Assembly: GCA_043753895.1 (NCBI GenBank)
Contig: JAYUWK010000133.1
Span: forward strand, 1-64,000
Direction of reading: 5' to 3'
DNA: 64,000 nucleotides
Origin: WLMZ01 sp043753895
GTDB taxonomy: Bacteria > Actinomycetota > Acidimicrobiia > Acidimicrobiales > Ilumatobacteraceae
This document shows, one piece after another, positions 42,332 to 52,786 of the stretch. Both the position numbers and the translations under genes were made by a program. Under the pieces are notes generated by a model, which worked only from the letters and a program-made list of their open reading frames with translations, made no database searches and was not told the DNA's origin. Numbering within the stretch: position 1 is the first letter of the stretch; each line of letters starts with the position of its first letter.

Positions 42332-44784
42332 GGCCTGATGTCCCACACATTCGCGAGGTGGGCCATCACAGTCTGGGTCAGCAGCGAGTAGAGGGGTGCT
42401 TTGTAATGCACGCCATCTGGCTGGAATTGATCGAGGTATTGCAGGGCCACATCCTGCCAATCGAGCACCGAGATGTTCGGCCGATCGCGTACAACGCGCA
42501 ACAAGGCTTGGTTGTAGGCGGTGGACGCGTCGAGCGACCACGCCGTGGTGGCGCTGACGAGTACCGGAGTGATCCAAACGGTGGGCTCCTCACCGATTGC
42601 GTCCGCGATCAAGCGAATCCGCACAGACGGATCGACGCCATCGCGGTGTGTCTCCATCGCGTCCTCGGAGCTCAGCGCGATGACCCAGCACACAGATTTG
42701 TTCGGCAGCACCAACCGAAAGTCTTTTATGACCTGCAGGGCCGACGTGCCTCCATTGGCAGCGCTCGTTGCTCCTCGGCCATTCGCGAAGTCCAAATACG
42801 CCACCGCGCCAGTTGCCGCATATAAGTCGCGGAAGGCCGAAAACGTCATTCCGAGGTTGCTGTCGCCGAGGTGCACGATGGTGTCGCAGACCGGTCGCGC
42901 CGGCGCCACGGTGGTCGTCGGTGCGGCTGGTGTCGAGGCTGCAGCCGGCGACCCGGCTGCTGAGGAAAGGTAGTAGGCGAGGCCCGACGGGATGATGTTG
43001 TCGGTGGGCTCCACCGCTGTCGTGGGCCCCATCGCCGCCGTGTGCACCTTTGCGTCCGCCTCCAGGGTTGGATGCCCAACGGCCACTGCCGTGATCACTG
43101 CTTGCTCGGGCTGGCCTTGGCCGAGCTGTACCATCACTACGCCGAGCGACAGGGTGATCAGGGCCACGGGCACCGTCACGGAAGGTCGTAACCAACGGAC
43201 AAGTCGCTGGCGCAACCTCGCCGGCCCCTTGCTCGACCACCACTGGATCGCGATCGCGGCAGCGACGGCGATCACAAGCGGATCGATCATGTGGCGAAAG
43301 CGTTCTTGTTCGCCGAGTTCACCGGTCACACCAACGGCAAAGGTCCACGCGGTGGTGAAACCCGTGAGGGCGATGATTGTTGAGCGCGTCAGGTTGGTGG
43401 TGCGGGACCGAAGGATCAGCCAAAGGTGCCGAGCGCCGCCCACCAAGACGACGACTGTGGCAATAATGACGAGTATCGACACTGGGCTCTCGTGCGGGCT
43501 GTACCAACCCGAGCGAGCCTTCCAGGACGCGGGCATGGGCGGGTGGGCGACGGCGACGAACAGAATGTTGCTCACCGTGTCGATCGCTTCCACGACCGGG
43601 GAGCTGACTCGACCGCTGTCGGAGGGAACGCAGAACCAATTGTTCACGGCCCAGAGCCGCGCCGTGAACCAAGCGCCGGGCCGGGCCCGAATGAGTGCGA
43701 GCGCGTCGCTGCCGGCACGATCGAAGACAGGGAGATAGCACTCGTAGTTGAAGTTCGGCGTCGGCGATGGCGATGGAACGACTGAGGTGGGGGCCGGATA
43801 ACGCATCCGTTGGGTGAGTACGGCATCGGTGTGGGAGGCCGCGCACGGGGGCATGACTGGCTCATAGCCGGCGTAGTCCGAGAATGGTCCAACGACGGCC
43901 ACACCACTGATCGTGCCGGCCTCGTGCAACTTAGCGATGTCCTGAGGAGCAACCGCAGGCCCGACGGATCGCAGTAAGTTCATTCCAGTCCACGACGACA
44001 GTGATGACTCACCGAAGAGAACCTGATTCTTCGCTGACCAGCCTCCGATCACGAGCAGCGGAATGCCGATGGCCGCCACCATGGTACGACGCGAAATTGT
44101 TCCACGGCGGGTCCACAACGCCACGGCGAGGACGACGGCCAGCCAGAGCGGGTGATACAGACTGCGGGTCATCGCGATGACCGTCGCCACGACGGATCCA
44201 GCGAGCACCATCCGCGATCGATCGGGCCGCCGGGCAAGGAGGCAGACCATGAGCGCCAGAAGTGCAGCAACAGGAAGTTCGTACAGTTCGTCAAACCCGT
44301 GCATCAGCATGGCCCGGTTGGCCGAGCAAATGAGCGCGATCACAACGGCCGTGCGGCGATTCATGCCAAGCGTGACGAGCAGGGTGGCGATACAACCTGC
44401 CAGGACCATGCCGCTGATGAGCATGAATAGTTGTATGGACTGGGCGAGATTCAGCGGGCTCCAACGGCCGAGTGAACCCACGAGCAGATTCCACCCAGGA
44501 GGTTGGATGTGCAGATACCAGACGCTACGAAGCGGATGAGCGATGAGCGCTGGCAGCGGCGCCAGCTGCCAGAGAGACTCTCCCGAGGCGTTGAAGGTCT
44601 GGCCGGTGAAGGCGGCAATGCAGTAAATGGTCGCCCACAGTGCGGCGCTCGCACCGGCGGGCGAACGAAGCGCTGACTTCAGCCGTGAGCTCAGCGCAGA
44701 GGGGATGCCGGGAGGCGTGCTCTCGGTCTGGCCGAGTCTGTAGGAATGAGGTGGCGCGTCCCCAGCGAGGCGCTCGTTGTACAT
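42328..44784 (-). CDS. Polytopic membrane protein (GT-C-like) fused to a C-terminal SGNH hydrolase-like domain
   Basis: 818 residues. Residues ~45-570 contain about ten transmembrane helices and an exposed 'HPLRSVWYLHIQPPGWNLLVG' loop typical of GT-C/ArnT-like proteins. Residues ~620-815 form an exported domain: 'CDTIVHLGDSNLGMTFSAF' (SGNH block I GDS), 'VCWVIALSSEDAMETHRD', and 'DWQDVALQYLDQFQPDGVHYK' (block V D-x-x-H). Overlaps the acyltransferase gene by 4 nt. The pair likely makes and acylates or deacylates an envelope glycan. The exact glycosyl substrate is unknown. Confidence 0.72.
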   Translation of the reverse strand: MYNERLAGDAPPHSYRLGQTESTPPGIPSALSSRLKSALRSPAGASAALWATIYCIAAFTGQTFNASGESLWQLAPLPALIAHPLRSVWYLHIQPPGWNLLVGSLGRWSPLNLAQSIQLFMLISGMVLAGCIATLLVTLGMNRRTAVVIALICSANRAMLMHGFDELYELPVAALLALMVCLLARRPDRSRMVLAGSVVATVIAMTRSLYHPLWLAVVLAVALWTRRGTISRRTMVAAIGIPLLVIGGWSAKNQVLFGESSLSSWTGMNLLRSVGPAVAPQDIAKLHEAGTISGVAVVGPFSDYAGYEPVMPPCAASHTDAVLTQRMRYPAPTSVVPSPSPTPNFNYECYLPVFDRAGSDALALIRARPGAWFTARLWAVNNWFCVPSDSGRVSSPVVEAIDTVSNILFVAVAHPPMPASWKARSGWYSPHESPVSILVIIATVVVLVGGARHLWLILRSRTTNLTRSTIIALTGFTTAWTFAVGVTGELGEQERFRHMIDPLVIAVAAAIAIQWWSSKGPARLRQRLVRWLRPSVTVPVALITLSLGVVMVQLGQGQPEQAVITAVAVGHPTLEADAKVHTAAMGPTTAVEPTDNIIPSGLAYYLSSAAGSPAAASTPAAPTTTVAPARPVCDTIVHLGDSNLGMTFSAFRDLYAATGAVAYLDFANGRGATSAANGGTSALQVIKDFRLVLPNKSVCWVIALSSEDAMETHRDGVDPSVRIRLIADAIGEEPTVWITPVLVSATTAWSLDASTAYNQALLRVVRDRPNISVLDWQDVALQYLDQFQPDGVHYKAPLYSLLTQTVMAHLANVWDIRP

Positions 44785-44993
44785 AGAGTTTAGCCCATCG
44801 TTCTATTTCGCTCCACAGCACGCGCGCACGGAGCGTTGCGCCGTGCCCGTCGCACAAAGCACCGTACTTGACCGACAGGCGACATGCCGTGCGTGAGGTG
44901 ATTGACGGCGTGACGGGGGCGACGCGTGAACTGGCATATCATCTGCCACTAGTTTGTGTGCGTCAATCCGCACAGCAAAGGGACCCCGTCACC

Positions 44994-45629
44994 ATGTCGA
45001 GCGAAGCCACCCCACGTCTCATCTGCGACATGCGCGACGTGCGCTACGGCGAAGTGTTGGCCGTCTACCTCCGCGACAGTGGTCTCGAGGCCGAGGTGTA
45101 CGGCACACAGATGCTGAATGACTGCCCGCAGGAATTGTGGGACACACTCGATGCCCCGACCATCGCTGCCGAGATGGGTGCCGTGATAGTCAAGCTCAAC
45201 GGGCCGCGTTACTGGATGCTTGATGGTCTCGGCCAGAAGGTAGCTGTCGTGGATCCGGTCTTGCGTGACTTCAACGGGCTGATGATGCGCCGTATCGCGG
45301 TGGTGAACCTCGGCGACAGCCCGGCCGTCCAGCCATACGTGGACCGATACGTGAACCGTGGCGCGGTGTTCTTTTTCGATGCCGGTTCGCCGGTGTACGA
45401 ACTCGCCAATGCCGACGGTCTGGCGTACGTGATGCAGGCCTACTGCGTCGCTGTCGATCCATCGCTGAACCAGGACAATCTCGCCGCGCTCGGCGACCGT
45501 CTTGCGCTGCCCGAGGGCTGGACGTTTCGCACGCGGATCCTCGACGAGGAACTGGTGGTGGACACCAGCGCCACCATCGCCACCGTGCTTCAAGACGAAC
45601 TCGAGAACACCTATACCCTTCCGTCGTGA
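44994..45629 (+). CDS. Uncharacterised protein, conserved-looking
   Basis: 211 residues, no family recognised. Compact globular composition with 'GAVIVKLNGPRYWMLDGLG', 'MRRIAVVNLGDSPAVQPYVDRYVNRGAVFFFDAGSPVYELANADG' broken by Gly/Asp turns, and an acidic C-terminus. No signal peptide, helix bundle or metal motif. ATG 44994 has AAAGGGA upstream at a long spacing. The ~210-bp upstream gap contains TGTGCG-CGCACA inverted hexamers 20 bp before the start. Coding bias is as in neighbours, so it is a real gene. Confidence 0.6.
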   Translation: MSSEATPRLICDMRDVRYGEVLAVYLRDSGLEAEVYGTQMLNDCPQELWDTLDAPTIAAEMGAVIVKLNGPRYWMLDGLGQKVAVVDPVLRDFNGLMMRRIAVVNLGDSPAVQPYVDRYVNRGAVFFFDAGSPVYELANADGLAYVMQAYCVAVDPSLNQDNLAALGDRLALPEGWTFRTRILDEELVVDTSATIATVLQDELENTYTLPS

Positions 45630-45740
45630 TCAGCGTGAGCCGGCCACCGGTGCTGTCGTAGGGACGAACGACCCTGTTCGGCGCTACCGCGCGGCGCGAC
45701 AATCGCACGATGGAGTCCTGAACCGAAGGTTGGTAGCCGA

Positions 45741-47243
45741 ATGAGTCAGACCGCAACGCTTGGCCAAGACGGCGCTGTGCGCACCGAGCACTTCGACGTG
45801 ATCATCGTCGGTGCCGGCATTTCCGGTGTTGGTGGCGCGTATCACCTGTCGCAACAGTGTCCCGAGAAGTCCTTCGTGGTGCTCGAGGGACTCGAGAGTT
45901 TCGGCGGTACCTGGCAGATGCACCGCTATCCCGGCATTCGTTCCGACAGCGATCTCTACACCTTCGGATACCGCTTCAAGCCATGGACCGGCGCGCCGAT
46001 CGCGACGGCTGAGGAAATCCTGAAGTACATGGGCGAGGCCATCACCGAGAACCACCTCGCGCCGCACATCCGTTATCAGCACCGCATCACGAGCGCGAGT
46101 TGGAGCAGCGCGACGAACCTCTGGACGCTCGAGGCAACACGCAGCGACACGGGCGAATCACTGCGGTTCACCACCAACTTCTTGTGGATGTGTCAGGGCT
46201 ACTACCGCCACTCGCAGGGTTACACGCCGGAATGGGCTGGCATGGATCGCTACTCCGGCACCATCGTGCACCCGCAGACGTGGCCCAAGGATCTGGACTA
46301 CGCAGGCAAGCAGGTCATTGTCATCGGGTCGGGCGCGACTACCGCCACGCTCGTGCCGGCCATCACCGGCGAATGTGCGCACGTGACCGTGCTGCAACGG
46401 TCGCCCACCTATTTCTGGACAGGACGGAACGCGAACGAACTGGCGGACACGCTGCGCGAGATCGACATCGACGAAACGTGGATCCACGAAATCGTGCGCA
46501 AGAAGATCCTGCACGATCAACAGGTGGTCACGCAGCTGTCGTTCGACGAGCCCGAGCTCGTGAAGCACGAGTTGATCGAAGTTGTGCGCACGTTCCTGGG
46601 TCCCGACTACGACGTGGAGAAGCACTTCACCCCGCACTATCGCCCGTGGCGCCAGCGCCTTGCCTTCGTGCCCGACGGTGATCTGTTCCAAGGGATCGCC
46701 TCGGGGGAGGCATCGATGGTGACTGACGAAATCGACACCTTCACCGAGAAAGGCATCCTGTTGAAGTCCGGCCAAGAGCTAGAAGCCGACATCATCGTGA
46801 CCGCCACGGGCTTCAACCTTAGCGTGCTCGGTGACATCGCCTTCACCATCGATGACAAACCGCTGGTGTTCAGTGACACCGTCACCTACCGCGGGATGAT
46901 GTTCACCGGTATCCCCAACATGCTTTGGGTGTTCGGCTATTTCCGTGCGAGTTGGACGCTACGTGCCGACCTGATCAGCGACTTCGTGTGTCGACTGCTG
47001 CAGCACATGGACGAGCTCGGGGCGCGTCGGGTCACTCCATCGCTGCGCGCCATCGATGCCGGCGATCCTGTGCTCGACTGGATGGATCCGGAGAACTTCA
47101 ATCCGGGGTACCTCATGCGCAGTATGCATCTGCTCCCCAAGCGACTGGACAAACCCGAGTGGCAGCACAGCCAGGATTACTGGGTCGAGAAAGACAGCAT
47201 GCCCGCGGCCGACCTCGACGATGGGTGTCTTGTCTACGAGTGA
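45741..47243 (+). CDS. Flavin-containing / Baeyer-Villiger-type monooxygenase
   Basis: 500 residues. FAD motif GAGISGVGGAYHL (~residues 23-35), 'ESFGGTWQMHRYPGIRSDSDLYTFG' (EthA-like substrate loop), NADPH motif 'VIVIGSGATTATLVPAI' (~residues 193-209) and 'IIVTATGFNLSVLG'. Closest in pattern to EthA-type Baeyer-Villiger monooxygenases acting on ketones. Its stop overlaps the 3' end of the convergent LLM gene by 10 bp. Confidence 0.9.
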   Translation: MSQTATLGQDGAVRTEHFDVIIVGAGISGVGGAYHLSQQCPEKSFVVLEGLESFGGTWQMHRYPGIRSDSDLYTFGYRFKPWTGAPIATAEEILKYMGEAITENHLAPHIRYQHRITSASWSSATNLWTLEATRSDTGESLRFTTNFLWMCQGYYRHSQGYTPEWAGMDRYSGTIVHPQTWPKDLDYAGKQVIVIGSGATTATLVPAITGECAHVTVLQRSPTYFWTGRNANELADTLREIDIDETWIHEIVRKKILHDQQVVTQLSFDEPELVKHELIEVVRTFLGPDYDVEKHFTPHYRPWRQRLAFVPDGDLFQGIASGEASMVTDEIDTFTEKGILLKSGQELEADIIVTATGFNLSVLGDIAFTIDDKPLVFSDTVTYRGMMFTGIPNMLWVFGYFRASWTLRADLISDFVCRLLQHMDELGARRVTPSLRAIDAGDPVLDWMDPENFNPGYLMRSMHLLPKRLDKPEWQHSQDYWVEKDSMPAADLDDGCLVYE

Positions 47244-48082
47244 TACTGCTCGATCAGCGATGCGTATGCATCGAGTGTCTGCAGGGCAGCGGCCTCAGAC
47301 GTCGGTGGTAGGCCGAGCACACACCGGGTGAAACCCAGTTCGGCGTAGGCGTCGATGGTCTTGGCGTCACCGGGGCAACCGAACACACCCAGTTCGAAGT
47401 CGTCGGGATTTCGTCCGGCATCCTCGAGCGCCAGACGGAGTTGGGGGAGCTTCTCGCTGATGTCGCGGCGACCGTGAATGGGCATCCAACCATCGCAGTA
47501 TTCGGCGAGGTGGCGAAACGTGATGGGGCCGCCAGCGCCGCCCATCAGCACCGGCGGATGCGGCTTCTGTACGGGCTTGGGCCAACTCCACGATTCGCTG
47601 AAGTTCACGAACGTGCCCGTGTACGAGGCTTCGTCTTTGGTCCAGAGTTCCTTCATCGCCAACACGGTTTCGCGCGCCGCACTGCGGCGCGTGCGCGGGT
47701 TCACGCCGTGGTGTTCCATCTCCTCCTCGTTCCAGCCCACGCCGATGCCGAACAGGAACCGACCGTTGGACACGAGATCGAGCGAGGCAACGGTCTTGGC
47801 GAGCGTGATCGGGTGATGCTGGGCCACCAACGACACGCCGGTACCGACCAACAGCCGCGTGGTGACTGCGGCTGCAGTGGTGAGCGCGACATAGGGGTCG
47901 AGGGTGCGACGGTATTCGTCGGGCAATGGTGCCCCGCCCGGCCACGGGCTGCGGCGATTTGTGGGGATGTGTGTGTGTTCGGTGACCCACAGCGATTCGA
48001 AGTCGCGGTCTTGCATCTCGCGGGCGAGACGGCCGATGCCGATCGACAAGTCGGTGGGAAAGATCAGGGCTCCGATACGCAT
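47234..48082 (-). CDS. LLM-class F420-dependent oxidoreductase
   Basis: 282 residues from ATG 48080-48082 ('RIGALIFPTDLSIGIGRLA'). Luciferase-like TIM-barrel features: 'SLWVTEHTHIPTNRRSPWPGG', 'LVGTGVSLVAQHHPITLAKTVASLD', 'GRFLFGIGVGWNEEEMEHHG', 'KPHPPVLMGGAGG'. This subgroup (TIGR03619-like) usually uses F420. Substrate unknown. Confidence 0.88.
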   Translation of the reverse strand: MRIGALIFPTDLSIGIGRLAREMQDRDFESLWVTEHTHIPTNRRSPWPGGAPLPDEYRRTLDPYVALTTAAAVTTRLLVGTGVSLVAQHHPITLAKTVASLDLVSNGRFLFGIGVGWNEEEMEHHGVNPRTRRSAARETVLAMKELWTKDEASYTGTFVNFSESWSWPKPVQKPHPPVLMGGAGGPITFRHLAEYCDGWMPIHGRRDISEKLPQLRLALEDAGRNPDDFELGVFGCPGDAKTIDAYAELGFTRCVLGLPPTSEAAALQTLDAYASLIEQYHS

Positions 48083-48195
48083 GGCGCGAACAATACGCCC
48101 GGGTGACGCCTCGGCGCGCCGAAGTGGCGCTCCAGAGGCCACTCATGGCCCCGTACAGCGCTACTTTGCGAATCGAACTTCGCCAGTCGAACGGG

Positions 48196-49515
48196 TCAGG
48201 GGCCGGTGAAGAGCGAGCCGCGCGAGCGTTGGTCGACGGTGCTGCCGGCCTTGCGCTCGGCCTCGCGATTCTTCACCTCGGCGCGGCCCACGACCTGGTG
48301 GTGCACCTCGTCGGGGCCATCGGCGAGACGAAGTGTGCGCTGACTGTGCCACATCTCGGCGAGCGGGAACCACTGCGAGATGCCCGCGGCGCCGTGCATC
48401 TGGATCGCTTCGTCGATGATGTCGCAACACTTTTCGGGGACCATGGCCTTCACGGCGCTTACCCACACGCGCGCCTCCGCGTTGCCGAGCGTGTCCATCG
48501 CTTTCGCGGCGCGCAGCACCATGAGACGCATCGCCTCGACCTCGATACGAGCACGGGAGACGAGTTCCATGTTCTTGCCGAGGTTGATCAGCTTCTTACC
48601 GAAGCCCTCACGGCTGAGGCCGCGATCGACCATCATCTCGATGGCCCGCTCGGCGGCTCCGATGGAGCGCATGCAGTGATGGATACGGCCGGGCCCGAGG
48701 CGCACCTGGGAGATCTCGAAACCGCGACCCTCGCCCCACAGCACGTTGTTCTTCGGTACGCGAACGTCGTTGAAGCGGATGTGCATGTGCCCGTGCGGCG
48801 CATCGTCGGCGCCGAACACCTGCATCGGCTCGACGATCTCGACACCGGGAGTGTCCATCGGCACGAGGATCTGTGACTGCTGCTTGTAGGTGTCGGCGTC
48901 AGGGTTGGTGCGCACCATCGTGATCATGATCTTGCAGCGCGGATCGCCGGCGCCGGAGATGTAGAACTTGGAGCCATTGATGACCCATTCGTCGCCGTCG
49001 AGCACGGCACTCGTCTGGATCTGCTTGGCGTCGCTGCTCATCACTCCGGGTTCGGTCATTGCATACGCCGAACGAATCTCGCCACGTAGCAGCGGCTCGA
49101 GCCACTGCTTCTTCTGTTCGGGGGTGCCGACGCGTTCGATGACTTCCATGTTGCCGGTGTCGGGCGCCGAACAATTTAGGCACTCTGACGCCAGGCGGTT
49201 CTTGCCGAGTTCGTTGGCGATGTACGCGTAGTCGAGGTTGCTGAGGCCGTGCCCGGTCTCGGCGTTGGGCAAGAAGAAGTTCCACAGGCCGAGTTCGCGT
49301 GCTTTGGCCTTGGCGGTATCGAGCAGTTCCAGTTGCCCGGGTGCCCAGCTCCATCGGTCGGAGCGGTTGGCGCCGAGCCGGTAGAACTCCTCGGTGATTG
49401 GATCGACCACGTCGCGAATGAATGCAACCACAGCGTCGTAGAGCGGACGAACCCCTTCGGACATCCTCAGGTCGAGGTCGTCCATGTTGGCCATCTTGAG
49501 TGCGCCACCAACCAT
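48196..49515 (-). CDS. Acyl-CoA dehydrogenase family protein
   Basis: 439 residues. GGAGA six bases before ATG 49513-49515 sets the start. 'SAYAMTEPGVMSSDAKQIQTS' and 'WVINGSKFYISGAGDPRCKI' are the middle-domain FAD motifs; 'GPGRIHHCMRSIGAAERAIEMM' and 'IQMHGAAGISQWFPLAEMW' the C-terminal helices. Pattern resembles ACAD10/11-like dehydrogenases. Oxidises an acyl-CoA, passing electrons to Etf such as that encoded at 20.8-24.2 kb. The large in-frame extension upstream is rejected. Confidence 0.92.
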   Translation of the reverse strand: MVGGALKMANMDDLDLRMSEGVRPLYDAVVAFIRDVVDPITEEFYRLGANRSDRWSWAPGQLELLDTAKAKARELGLWNFFLPNAETGHGLSNLDYAYIANELGKNRLASECLNCSAPDTGNMEVIERVGTPEQKKQWLEPLLRGEIRSAYAMTEPGVMSSDAKQIQTSAVLDGDEWVINGSKFYISGAGDPRCKIMITMVRTNPDADTYKQQSQILVPMDTPGVEIVEPMQVFGADDAPHGHMHIRFNDVRVPKNNVLWGEGRGFEISQVRLGPGRIHHCMRSIGAAERAIEMMVDRGLSREGFGKKLINLGKNMELVSRARIEVEAMRLMVLRAAKAMDTLGNAEARVWVSAVKAMVPEKCCDIIDEAIQMHGAAGISQWFPLAEMWHSQRTLRLADGPDEVHHQVVGRAEVKNREAERKAGSTVDQRSRGSLFTGP

Positions 49516-49547
49516 GTCTGTTCTCCATTCGCGATCGTTCGATGAAC

Positions 49548-50920
49548 TCACACCGACCGTAATCGGGATGACCCCCGGGTGCCGCACTGCGCATAGCGAT
49601 GCGACGTACTCAGGCCTCGTGAGTTGGTTCTGTCGTTGAGTTTCCAGGGGCGCGACGGTCGAGGCTCCTGGGCCGTGACTTGTGTGGTCACCTCGGCCGT
49701 CTCCATGTTCAGATGGCCCCGCTGGGTCGAGAACCAGCGCACATATCGATTCGTGAGCGGCGACGCAGTGATGCCGTGCGCGAAGACGCTGAGCAGCGCG
49801 GTGAACGTGGCGACCTGCACGATGCGTGGCGTACCGTGCAGTCCCGATTCCTCGACAATGGTGAGCATGAACACGATTGTGGCAAGACCGCGTGGCCCGA
49901 ACCATCCGGCGAATGCCATCGTGGGGCGCGCCGCGCCACTGCCGACGAGCGCGATGGCTACAGGAAGGATGCGCACGACGGTGAGGCTGAGTACGGCGTA
50001 CAACACGGTTGCGAGATCGAGATGTGGAATGGCGTCAGCGATCACGAGGGCACCGAACACGAAGAAGGTGCACGCGCTGAGCACCTGACCCACTTCTTCC
50101 GAAAAGGCTGTGTTCTCGTGGGCGTGTCGGCCCACGATGCGGCCATAGAGCAACCCGGCGACGAAGCACGCGATGAAACCGCTGCCGCCGAGCTTGTCAG
50201 TTGCCACGTACGCCAGCGCCGCAGATGCCGGCGGCACGACCTGTTGCCAGTGTTGCTCCATCCAGCCGCGCCGTGTCGCGTGCACGAGAATGGCCCCGCT
50301 GATCAAAGCAACGACAACGCCTACGACCGTGGCGATGCCCACCTCTTTGACGAGATCAATGACGATCTGGCCATCGAAGCTCGGCCGCTGCTCAAGCTCG
50401 GCCATCGCCAAGTCGGCGAACAACAGCGGCACGCAGATGCCGTCGTTCAGCCCACTCTCTACGTTCAGTCCTTGGCGGATGGGTGAGGGCAACCGCTGAT
50501 CAGACACGACTGCTTGGCCGAGCGCAGCGTCGGTGGGCGCCAGCAGTACCGCCAAGATCAGTGCCTCGAACACCCCGAGTCCCGAAAACAACGGCACGCG
50601 ACGACTGTGCCGAGGATGATGGTCAGGGGCAGGCCAAGAGCGAGAAGGCGCACTGGCACCGATGATTCGCGGACGAGCGCGCGTGTGTCGAGATCGGCTG
50701 CGTCGGTGAACAGCACGAGCGCGAGCGTGGCCTCGGCCAACAGGCGAATGCCAACTGGAGTGAGGCCGGTGCGTAACGCATCGAGCCCGTTGGTGCCGAG
50801 CACGTAGCCCAAGACAACGGAGACCATCGCCGCGGTGACGACGGTGCCCTTGAGCCGACGCGAGAACGCCGCGTATCCGATGAGGATTGCCGCAGTGAGT
50901 GCAATTGTCCAGCCGCCCAT
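49548..50920 (-). pseudogene. Cation/proton antiporter (CPA1 type) split by a frameshift
   Basis: Two reading frames together cover a ~457-residue NhaP/CPA1-like antiporter. The first (50920 to ~50600) holds helices 1-4 ('VRLLALGLPLTIILGTVVA'); the second (~50597 to 49548) holds 'SGLGVFEALILAVLLAPTDAALG' and 'LNVESGLNDGICVPLLF', the ND-containing ion site. Alignment of the frames implies loss of one base near 50597 (expected GCGGTGCCG, seen GCGTGCCG). Either a genuine inactivation or a sequencing error. The C-terminal ~50 residues after the last helix look non-conserved. Confidence 0.75.
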
Positions 50921-50946
50921 GAGTCAGCTGCCGACGATCCAGGCCG

Positions 50947-52440
50947 TCAGGCTCGTGCTAGCAGTCCGAGCTCGCGGGCACGAGTGACAGCCTCGCAGCG
51001 CGATGTCACGAACAGCTTGCGGTAGATGTTGCGCAGGTGTGACTTCACAGTGTTCAACGATACGTATAATTCGTCGGCCAACTCGGGATTCGAGAGGCGG
51101 GTGGGCAGGAGCCGCAGCAACTGCATCTCGCGCTCGCTCAGTATCTCCGGTGTGCCGCGTAGCGCCGGCGTGGTCTTACCGCGCTGGGACAGCGTGATCA
51201 CATGCGCCAACTCGGCAGACGGAGCGCTGCGTTGCACGGCCTCGTAGAGCGGGAGCAGGTCGCGCTGCAGGGCAAACGTCATGCGGTAACCGGCGGCCAG
51301 CCCGGTGGACAACGCCCGCTCGACGTGTTGGCGTGCGACGGCCAAGTCGCCGAGCTGCACTGGATGGTCGCCTCGACCTGCAGTGACCGCGCCAGTATCT
51401 CGGGTCCGGGAACGAGCGCGCCCCACATCGCATGGCCTTCGCGGTAGTCCGTCGATGATCGCGACCTGCAGCGGCGCCCCGTTTTGTCGCCAGAGCCCGA
51501 CGGCGTGCGCGGCGCGACGCGCGCCGTCCACTACGTCGCCTGTTTCGATGTGTACCTCGGCGAGTATGCCGTCAGCGGCAGCCATGAGCAGCGTGGGGCA
51601 TGCCGGCGTCTCCACGATGCTGTCGATCATGTGGCTGGCCTCGTCGAAACATTCGCCGAGACGCAGCACTCGGGCCAGGGTCAGCCGGGCGCGGAGCCCG
51701 ATCTCATTCGATGGTATCCGGCCGACCAACTCGCCAACACGTGCAGCGAACGCCCGAGCACCGGCAAGGCCGCCTTGAATGGCTGCGAGCATGCACCGTA
51801 TGAGCAGTGCCCGCGCGCGGGTGTCGATCTCGTGTGCCTCGAGCATTCGTTCGAGACGGTCGAGCAGATCGAGGACGGACTCGCCGAGGCCGGCGAATGC
51901 GAGTGCCTCGATGTAACCCATCGTGCGGTCGGTATCGGCCAAAACGAACGAGTCGGAAATCGTCGCGATCGCCAAGCGTATGAGCGCCACTTGGCCGTTG
52001 CTGAAGAGCGTGAAGTGATTGGCCAGCACCATCTCGACCGTGCGCTGTTCGTCGGCGGCGAGGAGCGCGTGCTCGAGCGCATCGGCGGGTCGCTGCTCGG
52101 CGTCGTACTAATCAGCGGCGCGTCGGTGCAGGGCGCGGAAGGCATCGATGCGTACCGCTGGCCCTCGCCCTGGTCACCGCCCGCATGGCGTAGGGCGTGC
52201 AGCACCTCATCGCGCAACGCCAGCCGAACCTTAGCCACACTGTCGATCAACGCCCGCCAGAAGAGCGCCGGCTCGTTCTCGCTCGGGCTCAACGAGAGCC
52301 ACACCCACGACTGCGGTGGGCGTTGTTCGAGCCACTAGCGAACCAAGGTGGTCTTGCCCGATCCCGGTGGTGCGGAGACGAGCGTGATCTTCGCTCCCGT
52401 GCCCGGGCCGAGCCGGTGAGAGAGGTGTGGACGCGGTGCA
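50947..52440 (-). pseudogene. Decayed MalT-type LuxR regulator
   Basis: Fragments of a LuxR/MalT regulator lie in order. N-terminal ATPase piece 'AKITLVSAPPGSGKTTLVR' is followed by TAG then 'WLEQRPPQSWVWLSLSPSEN'. The next fragment ends near 'EVLHALRHAG', then most of the ATPase is missing, 'FRALHRRAAD' is followed by another TAG where Trp is expected, and from 52032 a 361-codon frame carries the TPR-like region and an intact C-terminal HTH ('LSEREMQLLRLLPTRLSNPELADELYVSLNTVKSHLRNIYRKL' split into its helices). Around 51400-51450 a second, better-fitting frame suggests compensating frameshifts. Probably non-functional, though the C-terminal half could still be expressed. Confidence 0.75.
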
Positions 52441-52582
52441 TGACCCGTGGGTAACGCCCGGGATCGAAGTCGTGTTGCGACAACCGTCGACACGGTCACG
52501 CTCGTGTACTTTGGGTTACAGGCAAACTATACGTGGGTCTCGAAAATCCCCGCAATCGCTGGCAGCGACGGCTCCGCTTCGC

Positions 52583-52786
52583 TCAGTCGACCAACCGGGT
52601 GATGTCGATCAGATCGAGGCCGAGGTCGCTGATCACGGCGAGCACTCCGTGGAGTTCGGCCTGATCGCGAACATGGCCACGAAGTGTCGATGCATCGACG
52701 ACCGCCATGGGCGAAAGGGCGGCGACGAGACGCGGGCCGACGCCCGGGGCGATGTGAATCTCGTACATGCCTCCATGGTCGGTCAT
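52583..52786 (-). CDS. Small protein of unknown function
   Basis: 67 residues ('YEIHIAPGVGPRLVAALSPM', 'LHGVLAVISDLGLDLIDIT'), looking like a short ferredoxin-like alpha/beta fold. No ribosome binding site is clear. The flanking 52441-52582 and 52787-53008 stretches show no convincing gene; the latter should hold the kinase promoter. Moderate support from codon bias only. Confidence 0.45.
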   Translation of the reverse strand: MTDHGGMYEIHIAPGVGPRLVAALSPMAVVDASTLRGHVRDQAELHGVLAVISDLGLDLIDITRLVD

